DNA of 31,900 nucleotides from a virus. Under the pieces are notes generated by a model, which saw only the letters and a program-made list of their open reading frames with translations, ran no database searches and was not told where the DNA came from. The position numbers and the translations under genes are program-made. The stretch is taken from IMG/VR virus record IMGVR_UViG_3300042390_000128, positions 1 through 31,900 of that record. The stretch is one strand, 5' to 3'. Shown here piece by piece: positions 1-7,632 of this stretch; position 1 is the first letter of the stretch; the number at the start of each line of letters is the position of its first letter.

Positions 1-2
1 AC

Positions 3-893
3 GTGTCGGATACTCCACCAGCCTCGGGGAATACCAAACGCATCAGCATCAACAATCTGCTCTCATCCTCGCCAACCGCGAGTGGAGCATTGACTGTCAC
101 CGGACTCGTTACCGCTGGCTCCGCCACCATCACCGGCGCGGCTACGGTGGGGACGACGCTGGGTGTGACTGGTGTTTCGACGCTTACAGGTGCTGTTGGC
201 GTGGGAGCTACTCCAATCGGCAAGTTCGATGTCTTCTCCGCTGCTTCCGATACAAACATATTTATTCGGTCAGATACGACCCGACTAGGACAGATTGTTT
301 TCCGAGACAATGCGGATGCTGGAAACCAAGGAATAGTAAGATACGACCATCTAAACGACCGGCTTTCGTTCGTGGCAAATGGAGCCGAGAACCTTTTCCT
401 TTTCAGCACTGGCGACCTGTCTGTAATTGCTGGAAACGTGGTGGTTAGCAACGGCAAAGGCATCGACTTCTCCGCGACTGCTGGAACCGGAACCTCCGAG
501 CTACTGAACGATTACGAGGAGGGGACGTTTACAGCGACTTTGAATGGAAGTGTTGCTAATCCTACTACAACACAAACAGCAACAGGAAGATACACCAAAG
601 TAGGCCGTCAGGTTACTGTTCAAGTTTTCTTTAGTAGTGCAACCACAACCGGAGCCTCTGGCAGAATACAAATTCTTGGATTACCGTTTGCAAACAATGC
701 ATCCGTTGAAGCTATTTCAAATGTTGCGTTTTATAGCATGGCAACTTTTACTGGTATACCTGTTGGAATAACTTTAGCAAGCGGCACATCAATTGATATG
801 TATTCTTCCCAATCTGGTGCTGTATATCAACCTGTGAACTTTAACACCGGAGTTGCTCAATCGGTTTGGGTATCTCTAACCTACACCGTCTAA
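3..893 (+). CDS. Tail fibre-like virion protein
   Basis: A 296-residue protein, probably a fibre or appendage subunit. Residues about 25-75 are a low-complexity run of Thr, Gly, Ala and Val built from short repeats of the kind TVTGLVTAG / ATITGAATVG, which suggests a fibrous beta-structured shaft. The middle contains LNDYEEGTFTATL (about residues 168-180), a motif I associate with phage fibre and appendage proteins, and the end is a beta-rich domain (about 180-296) that could be the exposed tip. I take GTG at position 3, because SDTPPASGN looks like a natural N-terminus, but only two bases precede it so a longer upstream start cannot be excluded. It is followed four bases later by two small paralogous proteins and then lysis genes. 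No catalytic motif is visible; the receptor-binding role is inference. Confidence 0.6.
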   Translation: MSDTPPASGNTKRISINNLLSSSPTASGALTVTGLVTAGSATITGAATVGTTLGVTGVSTLTGAVGVGATPIGKFDVFSAASDTNIFIRSDTTRLGQIVFRDNADAGNQGIVRYDHLNDRLSFVANGAENLFLFSTGDLSVIAGNVVVSNGKGIDFSATAGTGTSELLNDYEEGTFTATLNGSVANPTTTQTATGRYTKVGRQVTVQVFFSSATTTGASGRIQILGLPFANNASVEAISNVAFYSMATFTGIPVGITLASGTSIDMYSSQSGAVYQPVNFNTGVAQSVWVSLTYTV

Positions 894-897
894 TTAT

Positions 898-1149
898 ATG
901 CTAACAGAACGCTCTATTTTCTCGCTCTGCGAGGTTCTTCCCAACACGACGTTGCAAGTCCGTCTTGCGGACCAGATCGTCGATGGCGAGGTTGTTAAAG
1001 CCTCTACATTCCGACGCTACTGTCTCGCTCCCGGCTCAGACCTTACGGGTCAGCCAGAGCAGGTTGTCGCAATTGCAAACGCTGTCTGGACTCCTGCCGC
1101 TGTCGCAGCCTACGCCGCCGCTCAAACCCCTAGCCCCACCATCCAATGA
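898..1149 (+). CDS. Small virion-associated protein, paralog 1
   Basis: An 83-residue protein of unknown function. Its C-terminal half shares a clear block with the next gene: PG-x-DLTGQP-x-x-VV-x-IANA-x-WTPA-x-VAAY. The two therefore look like a tandem duplication. It overlaps the next gene by four bases (ATGA), so the two are probably translationally coupled. Small beta-rich proteins of this kind often sit beside fibre genes in phages, but I do not recognise a named family. There is no signal peptide or membrane segment. Confidence 0.65.
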   Translation: MLTERSIFSLCEVLPNTTLQVRLADQIVDGEVVKASTFRRYCLAPGSDLTGQPEQVVAIANAVWTPAAVAAYAAAQTPSPTIQ

Positions 1150-1406
1150 TCGTACCAGTCAATATCGTCGCAGTGCAGGTCAACCAGAACAACTCGCTGT
1201 TCGTGACGACCGGAATCGATTACGACAGCGACGGCGCGGTTGTGGGTTCTGAGATTACCTCGCAGTACACATTGAACCCCGGTGACGACCTTACTGGTCA
1301 GCCGACCGAGGTGGTGAATATCGCGAATGCGCTGTGGACTCCGGCGGTTGTCGCGGCTTACAAAGCGGCGAATCCGGTGGTTGAGGCCGTCCAGCCTACT
1401 GAGTAA
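1146..1406 (+). CDS. Small virion-associated protein, paralog 2
   Basis: An 86-residue paralog of the preceding gene, with the shared block at roughly residues 44-73 (PGDDLTGQPTEVVNIANALW, then TPA-VVAAY). The N-terminal half (VNIVAVQVNQNNSLFVTTGI) is different in sequence but similar in length, as expected of an old tandem duplication that has diverged. It starts on ATG overlapping the stop of its partner, and its own stop overlaps the ATG of a holin-like gene. Function unknown; a minor fibre-associated or accessory virion role is inferred only from position. Confidence 0.65.
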   Translation: MIVPVNIVAVQVNQNNSLFVTTGIDYDSDGAVVGSEITSQYTLNPGDDLTGQPTEVVNIANALWTPAVVAAYKAANPVVEAVQPTE

Positions 1407-1576
1407 TGCAAACCGACACTAACAACAGCAGCGGAGTTGGGATCTCTCTAGCTACCGCTGCCGCTGCTGGTGCGGTTTCTTTTATTCCTCAACTAACTCA
1501 GTGGTTTCAGCTTGGAGCCGCTGTTTTAGCCTTTGTGGCAGCATCAATCGGTCTGTATAAAACCTTCAAAAAATGA
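1406..1576 (+). CDS. Holin-like small membrane protein A
   Basis: A 56-residue protein with a polar N-terminus (MQTDTNNSS), a hydrophobic Ala-rich segment (about residues 11-30, GVGISLATAAAAGAVSFIPQ) and a second hydrophobic segment (about 36-52, LGAAVLAFVAASIGLY), ending in the positive tail KTFKK. Two membrane spans with a short charged C-terminus suit a small class II holin. It is tightly packed: its start overlaps the previous stop (TAATG) and its stop overlaps the next start (ATGA). A second holin-like gene follows at once, so one may be holin and the other antiholin, or this may be another membrane protein of the lysis cassette. The assignment rests on topology and context, not on a recognised family. 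Confidence 0.6.
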   Translation: MQTDTNNSSGVGISLATAAAAGAVSFIPQLTQWFQLGAAVLAFVAASIGLYKTFKK

Positions 1577-1752
1577 ACTGGAAAACTACTCTCGCTGGCG
1601 TTGGCGCAATACTTGTCGCTGTTGGTGGTGCGCTCAAAGCATTGTTTGATGGTGACCCTACGACCAATTTGGATATCGCTGCGACTATTGCTGCTGTGAC
1701 CATTGGCTTTGGGTTGATCGCTGCCAAAGACGCTGACAAAAAGCCCGAGTGA
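1573..1752 (+). CDS. Holin-like small membrane protein B
   Basis: A 59-residue protein with two hydrophobic stretches: TTLAGVGAILVAVGGALKAL (about residues 5-24) and IAATIAAVTIGFGLIAA (about 36-52). They are separated by a polar loop, FDGDPTTNLD, and followed by the charged tail KDADKKPE. The pattern of a glycine-rich first helix, an FDGDP loop and a G-x-GLI-AAKDA ending is one I have seen in small phage proteins next to lysis genes. It overlaps the previous gene (ATGA) and the next gene (GTGA). It probably helps permeabilise the inner membrane; which of the two small membrane proteins is the holin cannot be decided from sequence. Confidence 0.65.
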   Translation: MNWKTTLAGVGAILVAVGGALKALFDGDPTTNLDIAATIAAVTIGFGLIAAKDADKKPE

Positions 1753-1892
1753 ATTTCATCGAACAGATCGTAACCGCTCTGCTCAAGTGGTTGACTGGTT
1801 TTGTTCAAACACCGCCCACCGTTGAAGATGCAAAACGAGATCCAGACCTCAAAAAGAAGTTGCTGGATCGTATTGCTGAGTCTGATCGCTAG
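1749..1892 (+). CDS. Small lysis-cassette protein
   Basis: A 47-residue protein starting on a GTG that overlaps the previous stop. The N-terminal 20 residues (MNFIEQIVTALLKWLTGFVQ) form a short amphipathic or weakly hydrophobic helix. The C-terminal part, VEDAKRDPDLKKKLLDRIAE, is a charged helix. Its last 65 bases overlap the lipoprotein gene in another frame, an arrangement reminiscent of overlapping inner and outer spanin genes. However it is shorter than typical inner spanins and lacks a strong membrane anchor, so I do not name it a spanin. Confidence 0.55.
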   Translation: MNFIEQIVTALLKWLTGFVQTPPTVEDAKRDPDLKKKLLDRIAESDR

Positions 1893-2058
1893 TTGCGGTT
1901 GTGGTTCTCGCGTGGTTATGGTGCCTCACGGTGAGCCGGTAAGGCTTGCTGAGAGCGTTAAAGCCAAAGTATGGGTCAAAGGAGCGGACGGCGTTTCTGT
2001 TCGCTCCAGCAACCGCATAACGCTTCCTGAAGGTTGGTACGCATTGCCAAAAGATTGA
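1828..2058 (+). CDS. Small lipoprotein, outer-spanin candidate
   Basis: A 76-residue protein with a lipoprotein signal: a polar, basic start (MQNEIQTSKRSC), a hydrophobic core (WIVLLSLIAS) and a lipobox IAS-C at about residue 22. The mature part carries VVMVPHGEPVRLAESVKAKV, then VWVKGADGVSVRS, and ends TLPEGWYALPKD. This looks like a small outer-membrane lipoprotein of phage lysis cassettes and could act as an outer spanin. I start it at ATG 1828; an in-frame TTG at 1801 would put a basic extension before the signal. The start lies within the previous gene in a different frame, as in Rz/Rz1-type pairs. The fibre-like gene follows one base after the stop. Confidence 0.62.
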   Translation: MQNEIQTSKRSCWIVLLSLIASCGCGSRVVMVPHGEPVRLAESVKAKVWVKGADGVSVRSSNRITLPEGWYALPKD

Positions 2059-2059
2059 T

Positions 2060-2560
2060 ATGTCACAACAAGTCATCAATGTCGGATCAACCGCAAACGA
2101 CAACAACGGTGATACGTTGCGCGGCAGTTGGATCAAAGCTAACGACAACTTTACGGAGTTGTATAGTGCGCTCCCGTTGGTTTCTCCAACAGCGTGGACT
2201 CCCGCTCTCACAGATTCCGGTGGTGGTCGCACGTTTGCGTTTACTACTAACACGGCTCGCCATACTTCTATTGGTTTTGTCAGCACATTTACTGTTGATC
2301 TGACGATCAATTCCGTTACTGGTAGTGCTACCGGCAACCTTCGATTGACTCTGCCCGATCCGGTATTGTACGAAGCAGCGTTTGCTGTATGGCTTGATAA
2401 CGGAACCAATCAAGCCAAGACCGCTGTGATCGCTAGAGCTATCAATGGCACTAGCTATTGCGAACTTTCGCATTTTGAGAATGGAGACGCATTTACTCTT
2501 GCTGATCACCTACACGCAACCTCCCGACTCATAGTCTCCGGCACTTACTTCACTTCGTGA
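2060..2560 (+). CDS. Fibre-like or decoration virion protein
   Basis: A 166-residue protein. Its N-terminus reads QVINVGSTANDNNGDTLRGS followed by WIKANDNFTELY; this INVGSTAND-G-GD-LR-W-K-NDNF-ELY signature is known from phage tail and appendage proteins, where it probably marks an attachment module. The rest (about residues 45-166) is Thr/Ser-rich and beta-like with no catalytic motif. It ends with a four-base overlap (GTGA) into the next gene, so it belongs to the tail operon. A role as minor fibre or virion surface protein is inferred. Confidence 0.6.
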   Translation: MSQQVINVGSTANDNNGDTLRGSWIKANDNFTELYSALPLVSPTAWTPALTDSGGGRTFAFTTNTARHTSIGFVSTFTVDLTINSVTGSATGNLRLTLPDPVLYEAAFAVWLDNGTNQAKTAVIARAINGTSYCELSHFENGDAFTLADHLHATSRLIVSGTYFTS

Positions 2561-3012
2561 ATCTAATCGCAACCAGTCTCCAGTTGGGGATGTCTGTGCT
2601 ACAAAGCGCGATGGGAAACCCGTCGTTTTTGTGGCAGGGAGTGCTGGTGCGCTGTCTTCCTGCTGCGATCACTGACGCTAACTCGGTTATCTCCGGTGGG
2701 TTCCAAGATAACGTCCAAGCGCGAGTGCTGGTTAAGTTTTCCGACTGGCGACTAGCTGACTCAACGCTCGTCACGGTAGACGCTGCGGTCTGGTCTTGTG
2801 ACGTTGGTTCTAACGGTGATCGGCTCTTGCAGGAGAGCGGCAGCTTGCTCCTCCAAGAGAACACAGACCGTTTGCTTCTCACTTTTGGTAAGATGATTCC
2901 GGTGGTAGGCAGACTCCTCACTTACGACGGTCGCCAGATGCGGATTATGTCCGCAAAGAGGGATGGATCTGGAGCTTACTATGCTCTTGAACTCGGCTCT
3001 AAAACCAAATGA
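2557..3012 (+). CDS. Putative head-tail connector protein
   Basis: A 151-residue protein starting on GTG. Residues about 89-108 contain the repeated pattern DRLLQESGSLLLQE-NTDRLL, and the C-terminus is beta-rich (PVVGRLLTYDGRQMRIM). It lies directly upstream of a basic tail-completion-like protein, a tail-terminator-like protein and the tail tube, the usual place of head-closure and neck proteins in siphoviruses. No family-specific motif identifies it, so the function is inferred from order and size. A similar LLQED motif appears in the last, truncated gene of the window. Confidence 0.5.
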   Translation: MNLIATSLQLGMSVLQSAMGNPSFLWQGVLVRCLPAAITDANSVISGGFQDNVQARVLVKFSDWRLADSTLVTVDAAVWSCDVGSNGDRLLQESGSLLLQENTDRLLLTFGKMIPVVGRLLTYDGRQMRIMSAKRDGSGAYYALELGSKTK

Positions 3013-3791
3013 CTCCAACCGTTACAGTTGATACGTCGAGGTTTGATGCGGCTTGGAAGGAGTACCTGCCCAAGACCAAGCGTTCTCTTGCTGATGCCGT
3101 CAACGCTCGCACGTTTTATCTGATGCTGCGGTTGTACTGCTTGTTGCCTCCTAAGTCCCCGCAAGCGGCTCGCAACAAGATTCTGGACTACTTCAACAGA
3201 CCTGTTGGAGCGGATCGCTTTGACAAGAAGACCGGCAAGAGAGTTGGTAAATCTCGACAGTTGCGAGTGGTGCACTTAATCGCGCAAGCCAAGAATGCAA
3301 AGGCTGGAAAACCCGGACTCTACGGTCAAGATATGCGTGACGCTGCTGGAAAGCTCCGCAGACGCGCTGCTGGTTCTGTTGGCTACCTCAAGTCCGCTGT
3401 AACCAAAGCGATCAAGAAGCTGTCCCCATCCTTCCAGCAATTTGGCGGAACTCGACGAGCTAAGAAGGGATCTGCTGGTGTAAAGTCAGTGGCTGGAAAC
3501 CAAGCGTTGATCAATCTCGCCAATCAATACGGCTTGCCGCAGGAGAATGTTGCGATGCACAAAGGCTCTTCAGCCTATGCGTACAACGCCAAGTCTGGAT
3601 TCAACCCATCGAGTTATGTGCGCATGAATATTGGGTTGGCCGACAATCAGGTTGGAACCGTTGAAGGAATCTACGCCAAAGCGATGCAACAAGCTTATAA
3701 CGATGAAGCGAGAGAGCTTGAGAATCACATTGCCGCAGCACTGCAAGCCGCTTTTGACGGGTCTGAATCCAAAGGAATTACAGTAACATGA
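3009..3791 (+). CDS. Putative tail completion/neck protein, basic
   Basis: A 260-residue, strongly basic protein, rich in Lys, Arg and Ala, with stretches such as KKTGKRVGKSRQ and TRRAKKGSAGVKS. It begins TPTVTVDTSRFDAAWKEYL, similar in style to HK97 gp10-like tail-completion proteins that start with a short strand and an amphipathic helix, but it is longer than those (usually about 110-150 residues). The extra central region (about residues 60-150) is very basic and could contact DNA or other connector proteins. Four-base overlaps on both sides place it in the connector-tail operon. Assignment is by context. Confidence 0.5.
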   Translation: MTPTVTVDTSRFDAAWKEYLPKTKRSLADAVNARTFYLMLRLYCLLPPKSPQAARNKILDYFNRPVGADRFDKKTGKRVGKSRQLRVVHLIAQAKNAKAGKPGLYGQDMRDAAGKLRRRAAGSVGYLKSAVTKAIKKLSPSFQQFGGTRRAKKGSAGVKSVAGNQALINLANQYGLPQENVAMHKGSSAYAYNAKSGFNPSSYVRMNIGLADNQVGTVEGIYAKAMQQAYNDEARELENHIAAALQAAFDGSESKGITVT

Positions 3792-4273
3792 ACGCTGTAG
3801 CTCTACGCACTGAACGCGCTCTAGTTGACTGGTTAACCGCTGAAGACTGGTCTGCGTCTCCTATTGGAACTCCGACTTGTCTCACAAGCTACGGTCACGG
3901 TGCGTTTGCAGATCCAGACTTAGAGGATCAGATGCCGAGCTTTCCTCGCATCGTTGTCCGCGCATCAACTGCGGTTCCAGTTCATCCATTAGACCGCACT
4001 TGCGAGATAGACATTACCGCTACGCTCCAGTTGTCCGCAGACGATACCTCTGAGGCTCAAGCTCTGGCGGTTGTTCAAATCTTTGAGAATCTCCTGCAAT
4101 ACCTCTACGTTGACGGGAACATTGCGGAGTTAGACACAGACGACACCGATCCCTCGGGAGGCTTTAACGCGCAATTCGCGGTTCCTGTAGATTTCGGCAT
4201 CAATGACATCAGCGAAAGATCTAGAACTTTTTCGCGATCCATGACAATTTTCGCAGCAGCAAACACGATTTAA
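3788..4273 (+). CDS. Putative tail terminator
   Basis: A 161-residue protein. The N-terminal helix NAVALRTERALVDWLTAEDW, followed by a beta-rich body (FPRIVVRASTAVPVHPLDRT, then CEIDITATLQLSADD), is what tail-terminator proteins of the lambda gpU and HK97 gp10-neighbour kind look like: a helix that measures one copy, then strands with the pattern I-V-x-A and a DIT-x-x-L strand. It lies immediately before the major tail protein, the usual slot for the terminator that caps the tail tube. Overlaps the previous gene by four bases; a 12-base CA-rich leader separates it from the tail tube. Confidence 0.6.
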   Translation: MNAVALRTERALVDWLTAEDWSASPIGTPTCLTSYGHGAFADPDLEDQMPSFPRIVVRASTAVPVHPLDRTCEIDITATLQLSADDTSEAQALAVVQIFENLLQYLYVDGNIAELDTDDTDPSGGFNAQFAVPVDFGINDISERSRTFSRSMTIFAAANTI

Positions 4274-4285
4274 CAACCCACAAAC

Positions 4286-4774
4286 ATGGCAACATCAAAA
4301 GGTCTAGCCCTAGTATTCGGGACTAAAGCTACCGTCAAAGTCTACGATTCCGCAAACGTTCTTCCTTTGGTCGCTGGAATTGCGACTCTTGAGAGTATGG
4401 ATATCACGCATGAGTGCGACACTGAACAGGTGAAAAACTCATCTGGCGAGGTGGTTGCAAATGTAAGTTCAGGTGACCGCTTGTCCGCAACATTTAACAT
4501 CATTCCAAGTGGAGCCACTACAGGCGACGCTAAACTTGCTGCGTTAATTCCCAACGGCAACGGACGGGTTAACGTCACGGTTGCGGATTCAATATCTATC
4601 GGAGCAGCATTCACTGCGGGTCCGCCTATTACTGTAAGCGACTCTATCAATGGCGATTGGATCTACATTGGAGGTGGAAGCCTTAAGTTTACGCAGTCTG
4701 GAAAGGCTATGCTCAGTCTCCCTTGCGTGAAATATGCTGGTATCACCGGATCTACCGCAGCGATCACTCTGTAA
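4286..4774 (+). CDS. Major tail (tube) protein candidate
   Basis: A 162-residue, beta-rich protein with no catalytic motif. It starts MATSKGLALVFGTKATVKVY and contains ESMDITHECDTEQVKNSSGE, a stretch with the flavour of tube proteins in which a strand carrying D-x-x-x-E-x-x-x-x-x-N-x-x-G forms the inner tube surface. Position between a terminator-like gene and the chaperone and tape-measure genes supports it. The ATG is preceded by CAACCCACAAAC with no Shine-Dalgarno site, a leader type that recurs in this phage before likely highly expressed genes. The protein is on the short side for a siphovirus tube subunit. Confidence 0.65.
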   Translation: MATSKGLALVFGTKATVKVYDSANVLPLVAGIATLESMDITHECDTEQVKNSSGEVVANVSSGDRLSATFNIIPSGATTGDAKLAALIPNGNGRVNVTVADSISIGAAFTAGPPITVSDSINGDWIYIGGGSLKFTQSGKAMLSLPCVKYAGITGSTAAITL

Positions 4775-4776
4775 TC

Positions 4777-5328
4777 GTGTCAGAACTTGCAAGAATACTC
4801 GCAGAAAGCGGACCTCCAGCACCAGTGGTGCTCGGGGTTCGACTCGTCCCCTACACTGTAGGACACGCGATATTGCTGCAAAGACTGCGGTCTCCTTACG
4901 TTTTAGGTGGAGAGATTACGTCCAATGATCTAGCGGAGGCTGTGCTTGTTTGCTCACAGCCTCCTCTGGAATCCATAAGATCAATCAAATCCATTTGGAG
5001 GGATCTGTTCCTATGGTTGTGGTCGAAGCGGATTCAGCGCATGAATCTGATGGTTGAGTCTGACAAATTCCAGTTGTGGCTTAAGGAGCAGTCAACCGCT
5101 CCAGAAGTGTTGATGGAAGCTGGAGCTAAATCAAAACGTCCCGCAATGCCGTGGACCGAGCGAGTGCTTGTCGGTTGTCTCAATATCGGAATTGGACCAG
5201 ACGACGCTGTCAGGATGCCTCTTGGTGACGCAGAAAGGCTGATTCTAGCTCACGCCGAGATGATGGGGCAGGTCCAGTTGTGGGACGATCAAAGCGAAGC
5301 CATTTGGCAAAACCAACAAGATAACTAA
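4777..5328 (+). CDS. Tail assembly chaperone-position protein
   Basis: A 183-residue, mostly helical protein starting at GTG 4777, two bases after the tail tube stop. An in-frame ATG at 4723 would force a 52-base overlap with the tube gene and is unlikely. The gene lies between tube and tape measure, the slot of tail assembly chaperones. Many such genes use a programmed frameshift; I found no slippery heptamer and no extended second frame, so if it is a chaperone it is a single-product version. Residues about 53-62 (AEAVLVCSQP) are encoded by a perfect inverted repeat, described separately. The sequence VRLVPYTVGHAILLQRLRSP resembles proteins placed between tube and tape genes in other siphoviruses, but I cannot name the family. 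Confidence 0.5.
   Translation: MSELARILAESGPPAPVVLGVRLVPYTVGHAILLQRLRSPYVLGGEITSNDLAEAVLVCSQPPLESIRSIKSIWRDLFLWLWSKRIQRMNLMVESDKFQLWLKEQSTAPEVLMEAGAKSKRPAMPWTERVLVGCLNIGIGPDDAVRMPLGDAERLILAHAEMMGQVQLWDDQSEAIWQNQQDN
4935..4964 (+). repeat. Perfect 10-bp inverted repeat inside a CDS
   Basis: GGAGGCTGTG (4935-4944) and CACAGCCTCC (4955-4964) are perfect complements around a 10-base loop. It lies within the chaperone-position gene and is not followed by a T tract. The nine-base core of each arm (GGAGGCTGT / ACAGCCTCC) is identical to the arms of the terminator near 31.45 kb. It could be an attenuator between tube and tape genes, or chance; see findings. Confidence 0.55.
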
Positions 5329-5329
5329 T

Positions 5330-6409
5330 ATGGGTATTCTCTCGATGTTGGTAAAGCTTGGGATTGATTCCACTCAATTTGAGATGGGAATCAAACGCGC
5401 TCAGGGATTAGGTGAAAGATTTGGAACCACTTTTAAAGGAGCGGTTGCCAGCAAACTTGGAGCCGCTCTTTCAGTTGCAGCGATTGCCGCTTTTACAAAA
5501 AACGTAATTGAGTCAGCAGATAAAATCCAAGATTTATCAGAACAACTCAATCTAACGACTGACCAGATTCAAAGGCTTCAAATATTAGCTGGAGAAACTG
5601 GAGTAACTTTTGATAAGTTTGGTTCTGTTCTAGCAAAGTTTGAACAAGTTAGGCTTAAGGCAACATCTGGAGATCAAGATGCGCTTAAGACACTTCAATC
5701 TTTAGGTTTTACGACAGAGCAATTGTACGACATACAATTGACCACAATCGATGGGGCGGTTAAAGCAGCAGAAGCTCACAAGAACTCTGGAAAGTCAGCA
5801 GAGACAACTGCTGCAATGATTGAGATTTATGGGCTAAAACTTAAAACAGCAGCTTCTGCTCTTGCTGATTACAACACTACATCACAAAGAACTTTAATTT
5901 CTAGCAGTGATATTGACGTATTAGCAAAAGCTAACACTCTTTTAGATGAGCAGTTGCGTATTGTTAAAACTCTAGCCGCTCCAGTTATTGCATCTGGTAT
6001 TACAGCAACGGCTGCGGCTCTTAAAAGGGTAAATGAAGGCTTAACAAAGCCAGCCGAAAATTACATACAAAGATGGGAACGAGCAAACAAAGCTGCTAAA
6101 GCTATATATGAAAGAAAAATGTCAGATGAAGCGTTGTCAAGAATAGTGCAACAGAGAATTGAGGCTGATAGGCAAACCGCATTTGGAGGACCAGTTAATC
6201 CTCCTCCTATAGGAACACCGCAGTTTGAAAGGGTTAAAGGAGACAAGTTTTCGCTTGGTGGTTCTCAAGATCCTCTTGCTCGCATTGGTGGATTCAGTGG
6301 ATTTCAGGGCGCACAAGATACAGTTATTAGACAAGCCATTGAACAAACTCTTCAATTGAAGATGATTGTGAAGAATACCGATAAGACGTCAAGAAACACA
6401 GAAGACTAA
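5330..6409 (+). CDS. Tape measure protein, short
   Basis: A 359-residue protein with the tape-measure signature start: GILSMLVKLGIDSTQFEMGI followed by a predicted long helix, then a hydrophobic segment (about residues 41-56, VASKLGAALSVAAIAAF) and long helical stretches up to about residue 270. The N-terminal pattern (LxxKLGxDxxxF-x-x-G) is common to phage tape-measure proteins. At about 1.5 angstrom per residue it would specify a tail of roughly 50 nm, short for a siphovirus. The C-terminal 100 residues are Pro/Gly-rich and less helical (FGGPVNPPPIGTPQF). It follows the chaperone-position gene by one base and precedes probable distal-tail genes. No peptidoglycan hydrolase domain is visible. 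Confidence 0.75.
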   Translation: MGILSMLVKLGIDSTQFEMGIKRAQGLGERFGTTFKGAVASKLGAALSVAAIAAFTKNVIESADKIQDLSEQLNLTTDQIQRLQILAGETGVTFDKFGSVLAKFEQVRLKATSGDQDALKTLQSLGFTTEQLYDIQLTTIDGAVKAAEAHKNSGKSAETTAAMIEIYGLKLKTAASALADYNTTSQRTLISSSDIDVLAKANTLLDEQLRIVKTLAAPVIASGITATAAALKRVNEGLTKPAENYIQRWERANKAAKAIYERKMSDEALSRIVQQRIEADRQTAFGGPVNPPPIGTPQFERVKGDKFSLGGSQDPLARIGGFSGFQGAQDTVIRQAIEQTLQLKMIVKNTDKTSRNTED

Positions 6410-6410
6410 T

Positions 6411-7250
6411 ATGGCTACAATCAAAACTAGTGACATACATCTTTCAGATAAAGACTTTGGATACATTGAAGTTTCCCGCGAATACAGCGGAGGTGATGGT
6501 ACTGGTAGGCAGATAATTTACACATATCGCGGAAGCAAAGACGCTTTGCGTAATGCTTCAGTTAACTGGGTTATTGCTGGAGGCAAATACCAAATTATTG
6601 AAAAGGGTCCGTACTCTGAAGCAACGGTTACTTTTTCTGGGACCAACTTTAACACCAATAATCCTACCGCTCCGCAACCGGCAGGAGATGAAGAACCGTC
6701 TCAGCGTTACGAATTCAGGACTGAATACGTTGATGCTTCTTTGTTTGAACTGCCGCAAGTAAGAGCCGAGGCTAGAACATACATCTCAGAGGAAGAATAC
6801 TATTCAGCGGTCAGAGCTTCTGGAGATGATCCCAAGAACAACAAGCTCCCAATGTCACAAAGCCAATTTCCTTTGGCTTATGAATTGATCAAAAAGTTTG
6901 CTCGCGGTCAGACTAGCTTTCAGACCTCCCGCTGTTCATTGACTCGGATATCGTCTTATTCTGCTCTAAACGGATTGCCGTCAACTCCACCGATTATATC
7001 GGCGGTGTATTCTGGAGTTGTCCTTGCAAACAATAATCTGTTTCCTGCGTCAGTAAGAAACATAATGCCAAGACCGCCGTTGAATCCCAATCTGACTCCA
7101 TCTGGAACAGCTTGGGCTTGGCTCAAAACAAACGACTCAACCTCGCTGATGATTAAGACCAACCAAGTAGAGCGCAATGAGACTTGGACGTTTGCAGCTT
7201 GGGATCTTTTCGCATATCCTTACAACGTAGACCCTAGTTTACTCCGATAA
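6411..7250 (+). CDS. Putative distal tail/baseplate protein
   Basis: A 279-residue protein immediately after the tape measure (one base between them), the position of distal tail proteins. It is beta-rich: the first third (SREYSGGDGTGRQIIYTYRG, then NWVIAGGKYQIIEKGPYSEA) looks like a jelly-roll or beta-sandwich. The middle, about residues 105-165, is helical (ELPQVRAEARTYISEEEYYS). The C-terminus again looks beta (RNETWTFAAWDLFAYP). I recognise no named family; the structural role is inferred from order. Confidence 0.5.
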   Translation: MATIKTSDIHLSDKDFGYIEVSREYSGGDGTGRQIIYTYRGSKDALRNASVNWVIAGGKYQIIEKGPYSEATVTFSGTNFNTNNPTAPQPAGDEEPSQRYEFRTEYVDASLFELPQVRAEARTYISEEEYYSAVRASGDDPKNNKLPMSQSQFPLAYELIKKFARGQTSFQTSRCSLTRISSYSALNGLPSTPPIISAVYSGVVLANNNLFPASVRNIMPRPPLNPNLTPSGTAWAWLKTNDSTSLMIKTNQVERNETWTFAAWDLFAYPYNVDPSLLR

Positions 7251-7261
7251 CCTAACACAAC

Positions 7262-7621
7262 ATGGCTGACGAAATTCAAATGACGGCTCGCTTGTACGCT
7301 TCCAAAGGTGGAGCTTTCTTGCCGAGCGTAACCTACACTAAATCCGCAACAATGGCCGGAGTCGATATGGGTTCACAGACCCAATTGATTGGAACCACCG
7401 TTGAAGCTCTTGACGTTCCGGTTGATGTAGCCAGTCCCTACAAGCTCCTGATTGCCAACTTGGACAGCACCAACTATGTCGAGCTTGGCTTTGTCTCTGG
7501 AACTTACACGATGCGTATTCCGGCTGGTGAGACGCTGCTGATGCCATACGTTAGCGCGACGTTGTATCTCCTAGCAAATACCTCTGCCGTGACCATTCAA
7601 GCGACGTTCTGCGAGATTTAA
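7262..7621 (+). CDS. Small tail protein, paralog 1
   Basis: A 119-residue beta-rich protein, clearly paralogous to the next gene: both start MA-[DN]-EI-[QE]-M-[TS]-ARLYASK, share PYK-[LV]-LI-x-NLD in the middle and IPAGE-x-x-L-[MI]-P near the end, and both finish FCEI. The PAGE turn and the ATLYL strand that follows it are typical of small beta-sandwich proteins of phage tail tips. The ATG follows an 11-base CA-rich leader with no Shine-Dalgarno site. The function is not known to me. Confidence 0.6.
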   Translation: MADEIQMTARLYASKGGAFLPSVTYTKSATMAGVDMGSQTQLIGTTVEALDVPVDVASPYKLLIANLDSTNYVELGFVSGTYTMRIPAGETLLMPYVSATLYLLANTSAVTIQATFCEI

Positions 7622-7632
7622 CCAACTGAATT

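Noticed and set aside
1849-2409. A 186-residue minus-strand open frame
   Set aside because: It crosses the lipoprotein and fibre-like genes, resembles no protein family, and has no ribosome site; shadow of + strand coding.
4734-5328. Programmed frameshift in the tail chaperone gene
   Set aside because: I looked for a slippery X-XXY-YYZ heptamer near the end of the gene and for a long overlapping second frame before the tape measure, and found neither.
5739-5765. A third copy of the promoter/operator element in the tape-measure gene (TTGAC followed by CGATGGGG)
   Set aside because: The spacing between TTGAC and CGATGGG differs by four bases, the left palindrome arm is missing, and it lies inside a well-supported gene.
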